NCBI GenBank assembly: GCA_045807765.1
Contig: JBJMGU010000207.1
Coordinates: forward strand, 1 to 64,000
Source of the DNA: DATENM01 sp045807765
GTDB lineage: Bacteria > Acidobacteriota > Blastocatellia > UBA7656
Length of the DNA: 64,000 nt
Direction of reading: 5' to 3'
The notes under the pieces were generated by a model that worked only from the letters and a program-made list of their open reading frames with translations, had not been told where the DNA came from and made no database searches. Of the stretch, positions 33,303-42,355 are shown in pieces. The position numbers and the translations under genes are program-made. Numbering within the stretch: the first letter of the stretch is position 1; the number at the start of each line of letters is the position of its first letter.

Positions 33303-36251
33303 TCAGTTCACCGTCAAGATGAATGGCGCTGACGCGACGCCGCCAGGGTTCATGACTTTGACTTCGTGCGTGCCTGTGGCCAGCGTCAGGCGCTTGACCA
33401 CGAAGCTGTTATCGTTCGGATTGGCTGCCGTCTGCAAGCCATCAATCATTAGCACCGCCGCCGCGTTAAAGCGTTCGCCGAAAACCATCAGCTTCTTGCC
33501 GCCTTTGTACTTGACGCTGTTGATGGCTGGGATGGTCGCCGGGTCGGTCACCTTGATCGTCAGATTGCCATTGACGCTGCGACTGTCCGGGTCACGCACA
33601 GTAATCCCTACTACAAAGCTGCCCGCTGCCGTCGGCGTGCCGGAGATCAAACCGCTCGCGCCGTTCAACGTCAATTCCGCAGGCAGAGCGCCCGCGGTGA
33701 TCGCCCACGTATAAGGCTGGCGGCCACCGGCGGCGGCAGGCTGATAGCTGAACGCCTGGCCAACTGAAGCTTCAACCAGCGTGGCAAGCTGCATGGTCAA
33801 CTGCGGCGCGTTGATGGTGAGCGTGAATGTTTTGCGCGCTGTGTGCGCGTCGGCATCGTTGACGGCCAGCGCGATGTTGAAGGCGCCCGACACGCTCGGC
33901 ATGCCGCTGATCGCGCCGCTCGCGGCGTTGAGCGCGAGGCCCGCGGGCAAGCTACCTTCTGCCATAGACCAGACGTAAGGCGGCTTGCCGCCGACAGCGA
34001 CGAGCGGCTGGTTATATGCCACGCCCTGCTGACCCGTCGCCAGTTGCGCCGTCGTCATTTCGAGCGCCGGCACCGGCGGCGGCAGCACGGTGATCGTCAT
34101 CACTCGCTCGTCGTGGCGTGATTGCGCGTCGCTGACCGCGACGGTGCAGGTCGCCGCCCCGCTCGCTACCGCCACGCCGGCAAGCAGGCCGCTTTCGCGG
34201 TTCAAGATCAGACCTTGCGGCAATGTCCCCGCCGTCACTGTCCACGCGTAAGGCGACGAGCCGCCGGTTGCCGCAAGCGGCATCGTGAAGGCTTGCCCCT
34301 GCACAGCTTGGGCTAACGCGGCGCTGGTGATCGTCAAAGGCGGCACGCCATCACCGACTGTGATGCGGACGTTCGTAGACATCTGCCCGAACCATCCCTG
34401 ACCGTCTTGATAAAGCTGCCACTGAAAATCGTAGACGCCCGAAGTGCGCGGCGCGAAGGCGATAAAGCGCGCTTCTAACGATTCGCCCGGCATAATCGGG
34501 TTGCCGAAGATCGGCACGATATTGCCGCCCCACAAGGCGTTATCAGTCGGATTCTGTGAGCGGATATACAGGCCACTGGTGCCCCAGGCTTGCGCGCCGC
34601 TGTTGAGGAAACGAATGAGCACGGGGAAGTTCTGACCGTGCTCCAGCTTCGTCGGCACTTCTTGAGAATCGAACGTCGAACTTAAATTTGAAGAAGCGCG
34701 TGTGATGGTGATGCCAAAATCTTTCTGCGAAGTGGCGTTCACGGCGTCGGCGACCTGCACTGTAAAGACGTAAGTGCCTTCGCTGGTCGGCGTGCCGCCA
34801 ATGAATCCCGATGAATTGAAAGCGAAGCCCGGCGGCAGCGCTCCCGAATCGGCAAGCGACCAGCGATAAGGCGGTGTGCCGCCCGATGCGACCAGCGATT
34901 GCGAATAGACGTGATCGATGGAGCCGAATTGCAACGGCGATGTGGTGATGATCGTCAGCGGTCCCGGCCCTGCGCCCGCCGCCGGGTACATGAAAAGAAT
35001 GCCATTCGTGTCGTCTTGCTTGAGCGTTGCGCAGCGGCCATCGAAGTGGGCGACGCCATACATCGTTGCTTCTTGCTGCGCCGCGCCGGGCGGCGCGCAT
35101 CCCGAACAGGGAATCCACGAGTGGCCGAGACCAAGAGCATGGCCGATCTCGTGCGTGGCAATCTCGCGCACTTTGCAATGGTCGTCGTAATCGCAACTGG
35201 CGTATGGGTTGAACGACACATGGCCGGTGTTGCCTGCATAGAAGGTCACGCCGTTCACTACACGCGTCTGCCCGGCGTCCCAGTTCAAGCCGCCGATGGC
35301 GAGAATGCTGGCGCAGCCCGGCGTCGGCCCGAACTGGCCGTCACAGTTGTTGAAGGTGATCGTGTTGGTGCCGCGCGCAAAACAGTAATTGCCGGTGCTG
35401 CCGACGACGGCGCGCATCGCACAACCGGGAATCGTTGACCATGCATTCATAGCGGCGACGACATCATCAATCGTCCCCGGCGGCGCGCTTTCGAGATTGA
35501 CGTTGAAGGCGACGGGCAGATTGCTGTCGGGCTCGAACCAGCGCACCGGCGGGTTGGTGATGAAGTTGAATTCCGCATGGACGCCGCCCGCGGCAACACG
35601 GCTGTAGCCCGGCGGCTCCGCGAGCAAAGCGACGTTGCTATAGTGGGCGCGCTCGAAGTCGCGGGCGCGCTCGCGGTTGATGGCCAGCCGCGCCCGCACC
35701 ATCGTTGTATAAGCGGCAAGCTCCATGCGACTGGTCGCCGGGCCGCGCGCGCCGTCTGCATGAGGTCGCTCTTCGACGACGACGTTGGCGTCCGGTCCAT
35801 CGCGTGTCACCATCGTCTTGCCGGTCGCCGCATCACTGGTGATGGTGAATTTGCCCAGGAAGAGTTGATGCACGCGCAGGCTGCCATCGTTCCAGGTGTC
35901 AAGATAGAGCAGGACTTCTTCGTCGGGCTTGAACGGCGGCGCGCCAAAGACGAGGCTGCCTTGCAAGCCGACCCGCCCGCCGGGCTCTTTAAGGACGATG
36001 CGATGCGCGGTGATGTGACCTTTGATCACTTCGTTGACGCGCACGGTGACGTAGGTATAGATGCGGCCTTGCGGGTCGAAGTCGCAGGTGACGGCCATCA
36101 CGCGACCTCGGATGATGGCGCGGGCGCCGACGATCATGTCGTCATCGGCAGGAATAATAACCGTCGTAGCCGAAACGCTCGCGGCACAGATCGTCAGCAC
36201 CGCAAACAGCACAACCCATCGCAGGTCAAACAGGCGAAGCGCAAGACGCAT
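33303..36251 (-). CDS. secreted matrixin-like metalloprotease with NBR1-like and Ig-like repeats
   Basis: A 982-residue exported protein with signal peptide (WVVLFAVLTICAASVSA). An N-terminal beta region is followed by a zinc protease domain with HEIGHALGLGHSW (HExxHxxGxxH, near residue 365), as in matrixins/M10-type peptidases. Then come a putative Ig domain of the He_PIG type (about 437-510), an Ig-like domain resembling the NBR1 central domain (about 530-637, with FLNSGAQAWGTSG), three more He_PIG repeats (about 640-897) built on GG-x2-PY-x-W and LP-x-GL motifs, and a C-terminal IPT/TIG-like domain. The repeats suggest adhesion or substrate binding outside the cell. ATG 36251 with GGAGG upstream is chosen over an upstream frame extension. 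It diverges from the TPR gene. Confidence 0.85.
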   Translation of the reverse strand: MRLALRLFDLRWVVLFAVLTICAASVSATTVIIPADDDMIVGARAIIRGRVMAVTCDFDPQGRIYTYVTVRVNEVIKGHITAHRIVLKEPGGRVGLQGSLVFGAPPFKPDEEVLLYLDTWNDGSLRVHQLFLGKFTITSDAATGKTMVTRDGPDANVVVEERPHADGARGPATSRMELAAYTTMVRARLAINRERARDFERAHYSNVALLAEPPGYSRVAAGGVHAEFNFITNPPVRWFEPDSNLPVAFNVNLESAPPGTIDDVVAAMNAWSTIPGCAMRAVVGSTGNYCFARGTNTITFNNCDGQFGPTPGCASILAIGGLNWDAGQTRVVNGVTFYAGNTGHVSFNPYASCDYDDHCKVREIATHEIGHALGLGHSWIPCSGCAPPGAAQQEATMYGVAHFDGRCATLKQDDTNGILFMYPAAGAGPGPLTIITTSPLQFGSIDHVYSQSLVASGGTPPYRWSLADSGALPPGFAFNSSGFIGGTPTSEGTYVFTVQVADAVNATSQKDFGITITRASSNLSSTFDSQEVPTKLEHGQNFPVLIRFLNSGAQAWGTSGLYIRSQNPTDNALWGGNIVPIFGNPIMPGESLEARFIAFAPRTSGVYDFQWQLYQDGQGWFGQMSTNVRITVGDGVPPLTITSAALAQAVQGQAFTMPLAATGGSSPYAWTVTAGTLPQGLILNRESGLLAGVAVASGAATCTVAVSDAQSRHDERVMTITVLPPPVPALEMTTAQLATGQQGVAYNQPLVAVGGKPPYVWSMAEGSLPAGLALNAASGAISGMPSVSGAFNIALAVNDADAHTARKTFTLTINAPQLTMQLATLVEASVGQAFSYQPAAAGGRQPYTWAITAGALPAELTLNGASGLISGTPTAAGSFVVGITVRDPDSRSVNGNLTIKVTDPATIPAINSVKYKGGKKLMVFGERFNAAAVLMIDGLQTAANPNDNSFVVKRLTLATGTHEVKVMNPGGVASAPFILTVN

Positions 36252-36414
36252 ACAGCCTCCGACGCGGGGGCGCTGAAATAGAAATATTGATGAAACCCTG
36301 CGGGATACCTGTGGGACGCAACGCGACGGCAAACGCTGCGAGGGAAGGGGCGTCAAAACCTGAGATGAAGCCCCGCGCCTCCGCCGGATGTCGTACCGGC
36401 GAATAACTTACTGC

Positions 36415-36469
36415 GCCGCCGGGCACGGTGTCAATCGAAGAAATCTATTAGTCACACTTGCCCGGCGGC
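36415..36469. repeat. 11-bp inverted repeat in the divergent region
   Basis: GCCGCCGGGCA (36415-36425) is perfectly complementary to TGCCCGGCGGC (36459-36469), and GTGT/ACAC extend the pairing inward. A smaller CGCCGG/CCGGCG pair lies at 36382-36401. In the 297-base divergent gap this may be an operator or an RNA structure; it is not followed by a T tract. Confidence 0.5.
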
Positions 36470-36516
36470 TGAGTGCTGCGCCACCGCGCATCATTGTGCC
36501 ATAGAAGCGCGAATGC

Positions 36517-36525
36517 TGATATAAT
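36517..36525 (+). promoter_or_regulatory. extended -10 promoter
   Basis: TGATATAAT is an extended -10 element (TG-n-TATAAT) 24 bases before the ATG at 36549; AAGGAGG lies between. No good -35 box is visible, as often with extended -10 promoters. Confidence 0.5.
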
Positions 36526-36548
36526 CGCGGCAAAGAAGGAGGCGTTCT

Positions 36549-37556
36549 ATGATCAATCGGCGGACAGGGTTCACGGCGCTGGCGCTCATGCTCGTTCTGG
36601 CCGCTGCCGCCGAGGCGCAGCGCAGCACGATTCGCGGCAAGGTGCGTACCCCCAGCGGCACCCCGGTTAATAATGCCATTGTCGAGCTGCGCCTCGGCGG
36701 CGGCGGTATGCTCGCGCAGACGGTGACCCGCAACGATGGCGATTTCGCTTTCTCCGGCCTTGACCCTGCCGAATACGAAGTCGCTGTCATCATGGCAGGC
36801 TTCCAGCCGACGGCGCAGATGGTGCGCTTTGATAACGACGCCGGCATGCGGCTTATGCAATTCGTCAACGTCGAGATCGTCATCCGCCCAAAGCCCGACG
36901 CCGCTCCATCCGTGCCGACGACGCTGTTCGCGCAAGACGTGCCGAAAGTGGCGCGCGCCGCTTACGAGAGAGCGATCATCAAACTCCGCGAAGGCAGGGC
37001 GACGGAAGCCGCCGAGCTATTGCGCGCCGCCATCGCCGAATTCAGCGATTATTTCGACGCCCACTACATGCTCGGACAGGAGTTGTTCCGCGCCGGCCAG
37101 GATCGCGAGGCGCTTGAAGAACTGGAGCGGGCGCGGCAGATCAACGACCGACAGGACGCGGTCTATCACCTGTTCGGCCTGATCATGTTCAAGGAGAAAA
37201 AATATGCGCTGGCGCAGCGCGCCTTCCGCGAGGCCGAGACCTTGAAGCCGGCCAACCCGCTGCCGCACTTTCACCGCGGCGTCGCTTTGATCGAGCTGGC
37301 CATACGCGAAGACAATCCGCAGCGCGAGGCCGATTTCGGAGACGCCGAGCACGAGCTGAATCGTGCCTGGGAGCTGAGCGACCAGCGCATGAACGAGGTG
37401 CGCTTGCAGCGCGCCCGCGTCTACGAGCGGCGCGGCAACAAAGAGGCGGCAGCGCATGAACTCGAAGCCTACCTGAAGTCCGAGCCGGAAGCCCGCAACG
37501 CCGCCACTGTCCGAGAAGCGCTGGCCAAGCTGCGCAGCAAGAAGAGTGACAAGTGA
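36549..37556 (+). CDS. secreted carboxypeptidase-regulatory-like/TPR protein
   Basis: A 335-residue exported protein with signal peptide (FTALALMLVLAAAAEAQ). Residues 26-110 form a carboxypeptidase regulatory-like beta sandwich (GKVRTPSGTPVNNAIVEL, then TRNDGDFAFSGLDPAEYEVAV). Residues about 140-330 are TPR-like helical repeats: AYERAIIKLREGRATEAAELL, AHYMLGQELFRAGQDREALEEL, AVYHLFGLIMFKEKKYALAQ and so on. It likely scaffolds protein interactions in the periplasm. An AAGGAGG ribosome site and an extended -10 promoter fit ATG 36549. The M48 peptidase gene follows on the same strand after about 230 bases. Confidence 0.8.
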   Translation: MINRRTGFTALALMLVLAAAAEAQRSTIRGKVRTPSGTPVNNAIVELRLGGGGMLAQTVTRNDGDFAFSGLDPAEYEVAVIMAGFQPTAQMVRFDNDAGMRLMQFVNVEIVIRPKPDAAPSVPTTLFAQDVPKVARAAYERAIIKLREGRATEAAELLRAAIAEFSDYFDAHYMLGQELFRAGQDREALEELERARQINDRQDAVYHLFGLIMFKEKKYALAQRAFREAETLKPANPLPHFHRGVALIELAIREDNPQREADFGDAEHELNRAWELSDQRMNEVRLQRARVYERRGNKEAAAHELEAYLKSEPEARNAATVREALAKLRSKKSDK

Positions 37557-37790
37557 TGCGGGTTGACCGACGCCCGCTGACCGGCGGCGCGCGAAAAGAC
37601 AACCGTTGACGGCGCGCGCGGCGTTGCCTATGATGGAACCTCCTCCACGTAAGCGAGTTACCTGCCCCTCGATTCACACTTAAAGGCCGACGACGGACGA
37701 CCAATGACCGGCGACTTGCGGCAGCCTGCCTGTTAGCAGATGGGTTAACGGTAATCAGACGACGCTCGGCAATCCGTATCGGGAGCAAAC

Positions 37791-39587
37791 GTGTTCAACA
37801 AGAAGAGCGGGTATCTCGCCTGTGCGCTACTGCTGCTGCTGGCTGCGGTCGCGCCGGCGCAAGCGCCGCAACGCGACATGGAAAAAGAACAGCGCATCTG
37901 GCAAGCGCTACAAGCCATCGCGCCCGATATGGTCGAAACCTTCAAGGCAGCAACGGCGGCGCTCGACAAAAACGACTTTGCCGAAGCCGTGCGACTCTAC
38001 GAACTCGTCTACAAAAAAGCACCGAATTATGACGTGGTGATGCGGCGGCTCGGCGGCTCGCTGGTGTTGAGCGGGCGCGAGCAGGAAGGCTTCGCTACGC
38101 TTGAAGCGGCGGTGAAGAAGAAAGAATCGGCGGAGAATTTCTTTAGCGTCGCGCAATTTCTGGCGCTGCCGACCGACGGCAGCCAGCCGCGCCGTGAGAA
38201 CCTTGAACGCGCCCTGCCCTACGTCCGCCAGGCCGCAGACCTGAGTCATGACAACGACCCGCGCTATCTCATCCTCTGGGCAATGATCTCGGTCAAGACG
38301 GGCCGCCTGGAGTACGTGCGTCAGGCAACCGCGCGCCTGAAGGAGACACATCCAGACATCATGGAAACGCATTACTTCAACGCCTGGGTCGGGGTTGAAG
38401 ACAAGGACTGGCGCAAGGTCGAAAGCGAGTTGCAGCAGGCGCAGGCGATGGGGCTGTCGGTGACGGCGGCTGAAGAAGTGCGCGACGCCGCCGGCTTGCG
38501 CTCGCGGGGGTCGGTCTGGCGCTATGCACATTACACGCTTTATGCCGTTGGCCTCTGGCTCGTCGGGCTGGAGCTGTTGTTCGTGCTTGGCAGAATCTTC
38601 TCGAAAAAGACGCTGTGGTCGCTTGAGACCGGCGATCCCGGAGAGGTGGGCGGTCAAAGGCGTTTGCGCCGGTATTACCGCTGGCTGATCAACGCGGCGA
38701 GTGCTTACTATTACCTGTCGTTGCCGGTCATCCTTTTTCTGATGCTGGCGGTCACGGCGTCTGTGCTGTACGCCCTTCTTCTGCTCAATCGCATCTCCGT
38801 CTATATCATCTTGCTGTTCGCTCTGGTTGCGCTACTGGCGATTTATACGCTGGTGCGGTCGCTGTTCGTCAAGGTCAATAGCAGCGACCCGGGCCGCGCC
38901 CTGCACGAATCGGAAGCGCCGGAATTATTCGCTCTGGCGCGCGAAGTCGCTCAAGTAGTCGGCACGCGGCCCATTGATGCGATTCGCGTCACGCCGGATA
39001 CAGAGTTGGTTGTCTACGAGCGCGGCAGCTTGCGCGAGTGCGCCCGAGATCGCGGCCATCGCGTGCTGCTGCTGGGCGTGGCGAATCTGAACGACTTCGA
39101 GCTGAACGCCTTTTGCGCCGTGCTGGCGCACGAGTATGGCCACGTCCGCCATCGCGATACGGCGGGCGGCGATGTGGCGCGGCGCGTCACCAGCGACATA
39201 ATGAAATTCGCGTTGGCGCTCACCGAACATCGTCAGGCGGTGTGGTATAACCTCGCCTTTCAATTCTTGCGCGCCTATCAGTTCATCTTTCACCGCATCA
39301 GCTATGGAGCGACCCGTTTGCAGGAAGCGATGGCCGACCGCGTCGCGGCGATCAACTATGGCCCGCAGGCATTTGAAGCAGGCTTGCGCCATGTGAATAG
39401 CCGGCAGATTTCGGAAGACGACACACGTCCCGCGCCTGCCGAGCGCTTTCGCTTTGCCCATTGCGTCGCCTTCGCGGGCGAACTGCCGCCGTCGCGCATG
39501 GTGTGGGAGTTGTTCGCGGACCGTGTTGCGCTCACAGAAGAGATGAGCGCCCTCGCCAGTCACATGGTGCCCGCCGCCGGCGTTTGA
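37791..39587 (+). CDS. M48-family metallopeptidase with N-terminal TPR region
   Basis: A 598-residue membrane protein. After a signal peptide (GYLACALLLLLAAVAPAQA) come TPR-like repeats (about 30-225), a first membrane segment near 245, a pair of strongly hydrophobic helices near 305-355, and an M48-type zinc protease domain. Its active site is LAHEYGHVRHRD (HExxH) with the third ligand in LQEAMADRVAA. Related HtpX/Oma1-type peptidases cleave membrane or lipoprotein substrates. GTG 37791 is the start, with GGGAG eight bases upstream. The C-terminal 150 residues after the active site look like a substrate-binding helical domain. Confidence 0.82.
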   Translation: MFNKKSGYLACALLLLLAAVAPAQAPQRDMEKEQRIWQALQAIAPDMVETFKAATAALDKNDFAEAVRLYELVYKKAPNYDVVMRRLGGSLVLSGREQEGFATLEAAVKKKESAENFFSVAQFLALPTDGSQPRRENLERALPYVRQAADLSHDNDPRYLILWAMISVKTGRLEYVRQATARLKETHPDIMETHYFNAWVGVEDKDWRKVESELQQAQAMGLSVTAAEEVRDAAGLRSRGSVWRYAHYTLYAVGLWLVGLELLFVLGRIFSKKTLWSLETGDPGEVGGQRRLRRYYRWLINAASAYYYLSLPVILFLMLAVTASVLYALLLLNRISVYIILLFALVALLAIYTLVRSLFVKVNSSDPGRALHESEAPELFALAREVAQVVGTRPIDAIRVTPDTELVVYERGSLRECARDRGHRVLLLGVANLNDFELNAFCAVLAHEYGHVRHRDTAGGDVARRVTSDIMKFALALTEHRQAVWYNLAFQFLRAYQFIFHRISYGATRLQEAMADRVAAINYGPQAFEAGLRHVNSRQISEDDTRPAPAERFRFAHCVAFAGELPPSRMVWELFADRVALTEEMSALASHMVPAAGV

Positions 39588-39643
39588 GCGCCAGTAAATT
39601 TTGCTAGACCAGAATCGCCTTTTCTGAGATTCTATTAAGTACC

Positions 39644-39743
39644 CTCTACGAAGGACACAAAGGGTCATTAAGCTACGGGAAGCGCCCAATAGAGCGGCCT
39701 TTCTCCCGGCTACGTTGGTGTGCCTTTATGTTCTTCGTGGGAG
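39644..39743. repeat. imperfect inverted repeat with CCACGAAGGACAC-type arms
   Basis: CTCTACGAAGGACACAAAGG (39644-39663) is complementary, with a few mismatches, to CCTTTATGTTCTTCGTGGGAG-like sequence at 39723-39743. The arms flank about 60 bases. It lies after the M48 gene and resembles in design, though not in sequence, the other tandem-arm repeats of the window. Confidence 0.55.
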
Positions 39744-39844
39744 ATTATGAAGGTTGTAGCAGTAACGAATCCATGATTGAAAAACCGATTGGTAATCAAA
39801 AACGCCCGAGGTCGCGGCGAGCCCGCGGCTGTAACAAAGTCACT

Positions 39845-39956
39845 GTAGGGGCAGGGACCAGCCCTGCCCGGATTTTGCGCAGCAAAATGAACGTTCATCG
39901 CCTGCCGGGGAACCCACCACAGGTGGGTCGCGGGCCGCGGACTTGCCGGCCCCTAC
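39845..39956. repeat. composite inverted repeat with GTAGGGGC/GCCCCTAC ends
   Basis: The ends GTAGGGGC (39845-39852) and GCCCCTAC (39949-39956) are perfect complements. Inside are two local hairpins (GGGCAGGG/CCCTGCCC near 39849-39869, CCCACC/GGTGGG near 39913-39927). The element overlaps the N-terminal coding possibilities of the next gene. Nothing else is recognisable in the rest of the 39588-39886 gap except the neighbouring repeat. Confidence 0.65.
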
Positions 39957-42322
39957 ATCATCGCGCAATCGCTCAAGCGACCTGGTTACTGCCCTGGCGG
40001 CGGGCGCTGCAATGGGCCGGCGGGCTGGCGGCGCTGGTCGCGGTGTTTGCCTTAGGCGTTCATGGCAGCGCCGCCAGCCATTCGTTTACCATCACGTCGC
40101 CGCCGTCCTGGGTCGAAACGCTGGCGCTGACCGCCGATGATGCTAAGGACTCGTCCACGAAAGCCGCTTACCTGCTGCTCGACCATCAGATTCACGTCAG
40201 CGCCGGCACCGTCGAGCGTTACGAGCGCCGCGCCAAGAAGGTCTTCACCGCTGCGGCCCTGGCTGACGCCGCGCAGATCGCAATCGAATTCGAGCCCTCC
40301 TATCAAAAACTCGCCATCCATCACGTCCGCATTCAACGCGGCGCGCAAGTGATAGACGCGCTGAAGCCGGGCGAGATCAAAGTCATCCAGCAGGAAGACG
40401 AGCTTGACCAGCAGCTTTACAACGGCAGGCTGTCGGCACTCATCGTGCTGAACGACGTGCGCCAGGGCGATATCATCGATTACGCCTACACCATCACCGG
40501 CAGCAACCCTGTGCTGGCGGGCCGCTACGCCGATAGCTATGTGCTGGCCGACACGCTGCCGGTAGCGCGACTGCGCTGGCGTCTGCTCTACCCAACGCAA
40601 AGAAAGATTGATTACAAAATCCGCGGCGTCGAGTTGACGACTGCCATTCGCCAGCTCGGCGCGGAAACCGAGTGTCAGTGGCAACGCGACACGGTTGCCG
40701 CGGCGCAGTACGAAGACGACGCGCCTTCGTGGTACGAGCCGCTGCCGACCGTGCAGTTGAGCGAATTCGCGACCTGGGGCGATGTCGTTAGCTGGGCGCT
40801 GCCACTTTATCAACTGAAGGGCGCGCCGAACGCGGCGCTCACCCGTCAGATCGAGCAATGGCGCACACGGCTCGCCACCGGCGAAGAGCGAATGCGGGCG
40901 GCCTTACAATTCGTGCAGGACGACGTGCGCTACACCGGCATCGAGATGGGGCCATATTCACATCTGCCGAATCAGCCGGCGGTCGTCTTCACGCGGCGCT
41001 TCGGCGATTGCAAAGACAAATCGCTGCTGCTGGTGACGATCCTGAACGCCTTCGGCATTGACGCCGCGCCGGCGCTGACGAACACCGAAGCGCAGCACGC
41101 CATCGCTGAATATCAACCTTCGCCCTACGCATTCAATCACGTCATCGTGCGGGCGGTGCTTGAGGGCCGCACCTACTGGCTCGACCCGACAATCACGCTG
41201 CAACGCGGCAGCCTGAGCGCGCGTTATAACCCTGAATACAAGCGCGCCCTGGTCATCCGCGACGGCAATGGCGAGTTGGACGAGATTCCGCCGCCCACGC
41301 CTGCTGAGCCGACGACCGTCGTCAAAGAGGTCTACACGCTTGAAGCCAACCGGCAGTCGGCGCTGCTTGAAGTCGCGACCACCTATCGCGCGGCGGATGC
41401 CGATAGCATGCGTTACCGGCTGGCGCGCACGGCGATTGCCGAGATCGGTCGCCTCTACCTGAACTATTACGCTGACAGCGATCCGAACATCGAGCAGTTG
41501 GCGCTGCCGCACGCCGATGACGATCAAGAGGCGAACGTCATGGTCATCACCGAGCATTACCGGATTCCCGATTTCTGGAGCAACAGCAAGCGGCAATTCG
41601 GCGCTCACCGCATCTATGAAGAGATGACCAAGCCGAACATCGCCCGCCGCACGGCGCCGCTGTCCATCTCGCACCCGGTCAACATCAGCCAGAGCATCGA
41701 AGTGCATTTCGTGGAGCCGTTGACCGTTCCCAAAGATTCGACGTCCATCAACGATGGCTTCATTCATTATGAGTTCCACGCGGCGATGAGCGGCAATACG
41801 CTGAAGCTCGACTATGCGTACCAGTCGCTCGCCGATGAAGTGCCCGCGGCACAGGTCGCAAAGCATCTGGCCGTAGTCGAGAAGGTGCAGAACACGCTCG
41901 GCTATTCGATCACGCCGGCAAGCGATTCGATGGACAGTACAAGCGCAGTGGTCGGACTCGCCGTGCTCGGTCTGGTATTCGGGCCGTTCATCGTCTTCGG
42001 AACGGTTAAAGGCGTGAAGCGTCTGCGCGCCGGCAAGCGCCGCCAGGAGTTCAAGGACAAGTCCAGAGACAAGACGCTAGCGGCGCCGGGCGGCTCGCCC
42101 GAAGTCGCTATCCCACTTGCCCACGAGAGCGAGTTGTCTGTCCAGGTCGGGGCGTTGCGCTGCAATTGTGGCGAGAGTTACTACAAGCCGGGAACGCCGC
42201 TCTATCAGCAAGGTCTGACATTCGATGGTCGCCGCTTGCTCCTTGTGCAGTTGCAGTGTGAGCGTTGTCGCCAGCCGCGCGACATGTACTACGCACCACC
42301 GCTGACGCGCGCTCAGGGCTGA
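39887..42322 (+). CDS. DUF3857/transglutaminase-core membrane protein
   Basis: A large exported or membrane-anchored protein. The start is uncertain: the frame is open upstream through a dispersed repeat, and ATG 39887 lies inside it, so the first 30 or so residues may not be real. A hydrophobic segment (GGLAALVAVFALGVHGSAA) acts as signal or anchor. DUF3857 follows (with GDIIDYAYTITGSNPVLAGRY), then a transglutaminase-like core with FGDCKDKSLLLVTILNAFGI (catalytic Cys), FNHVIVRAVL (His) and YWLDPT (Asp). A second DUF-type beta domain leads to a transmembrane helix (VVGLAVLGLVFGPFIVFGTV) and a C-terminal zinc ribbon (CNCGE and CERCR). Role unknown; homologues are common in envelope maintenance loci. 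Confidence 0.75.
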   Translation: MNVHRLPGNPPQVGRGPRTCRPLHHRAIAQATWLLPWRRALQWAGGLAALVAVFALGVHGSAASHSFTITSPPSWVETLALTADDAKDSSTKAAYLLLDHQIHVSAGTVERYERRAKKVFTAAALADAAQIAIEFEPSYQKLAIHHVRIQRGAQVIDALKPGEIKVIQQEDELDQQLYNGRLSALIVLNDVRQGDIIDYAYTITGSNPVLAGRYADSYVLADTLPVARLRWRLLYPTQRKIDYKIRGVELTTAIRQLGAETECQWQRDTVAAAQYEDDAPSWYEPLPTVQLSEFATWGDVVSWALPLYQLKGAPNAALTRQIEQWRTRLATGEERMRAALQFVQDDVRYTGIEMGPYSHLPNQPAVVFTRRFGDCKDKSLLLVTILNAFGIDAAPALTNTEAQHAIAEYQPSPYAFNHVIVRAVLEGRTYWLDPTITLQRGSLSARYNPEYKRALVIRDGNGELDEIPPPTPAEPTTVVKEVYTLEANRQSALLEVATTYRAADADSMRYRLARTAIAEIGRLYLNYYADSDPNIEQLALPHADDDQEANVMVITEHYRIPDFWSNSKRQFGAHRIYEEMTKPNIARRTAPLSISHPVNISQSIEVHFVEPLTVPKDSTSINDGFIHYEFHAAMSGNTLKLDYAYQSLADEVPAAQVAKHLAVVEKVQNTLGYSITPASDSMDSTSAVVGLAVLGLVFGPFIVFGTVKGVKRLRAGKRRQEFKDKSRDKTLAAPGGSPEVAIPLAHESELSVQVGALRCNCGESYYKPGTPLYQQGLTFDGRRLLLVQLQCERCRQPRDMYYAPPLTRAQG

Positions 42323-42355
42323 AGGCGAATCGCCAGCCGGCTCACAGCAGCCGGC

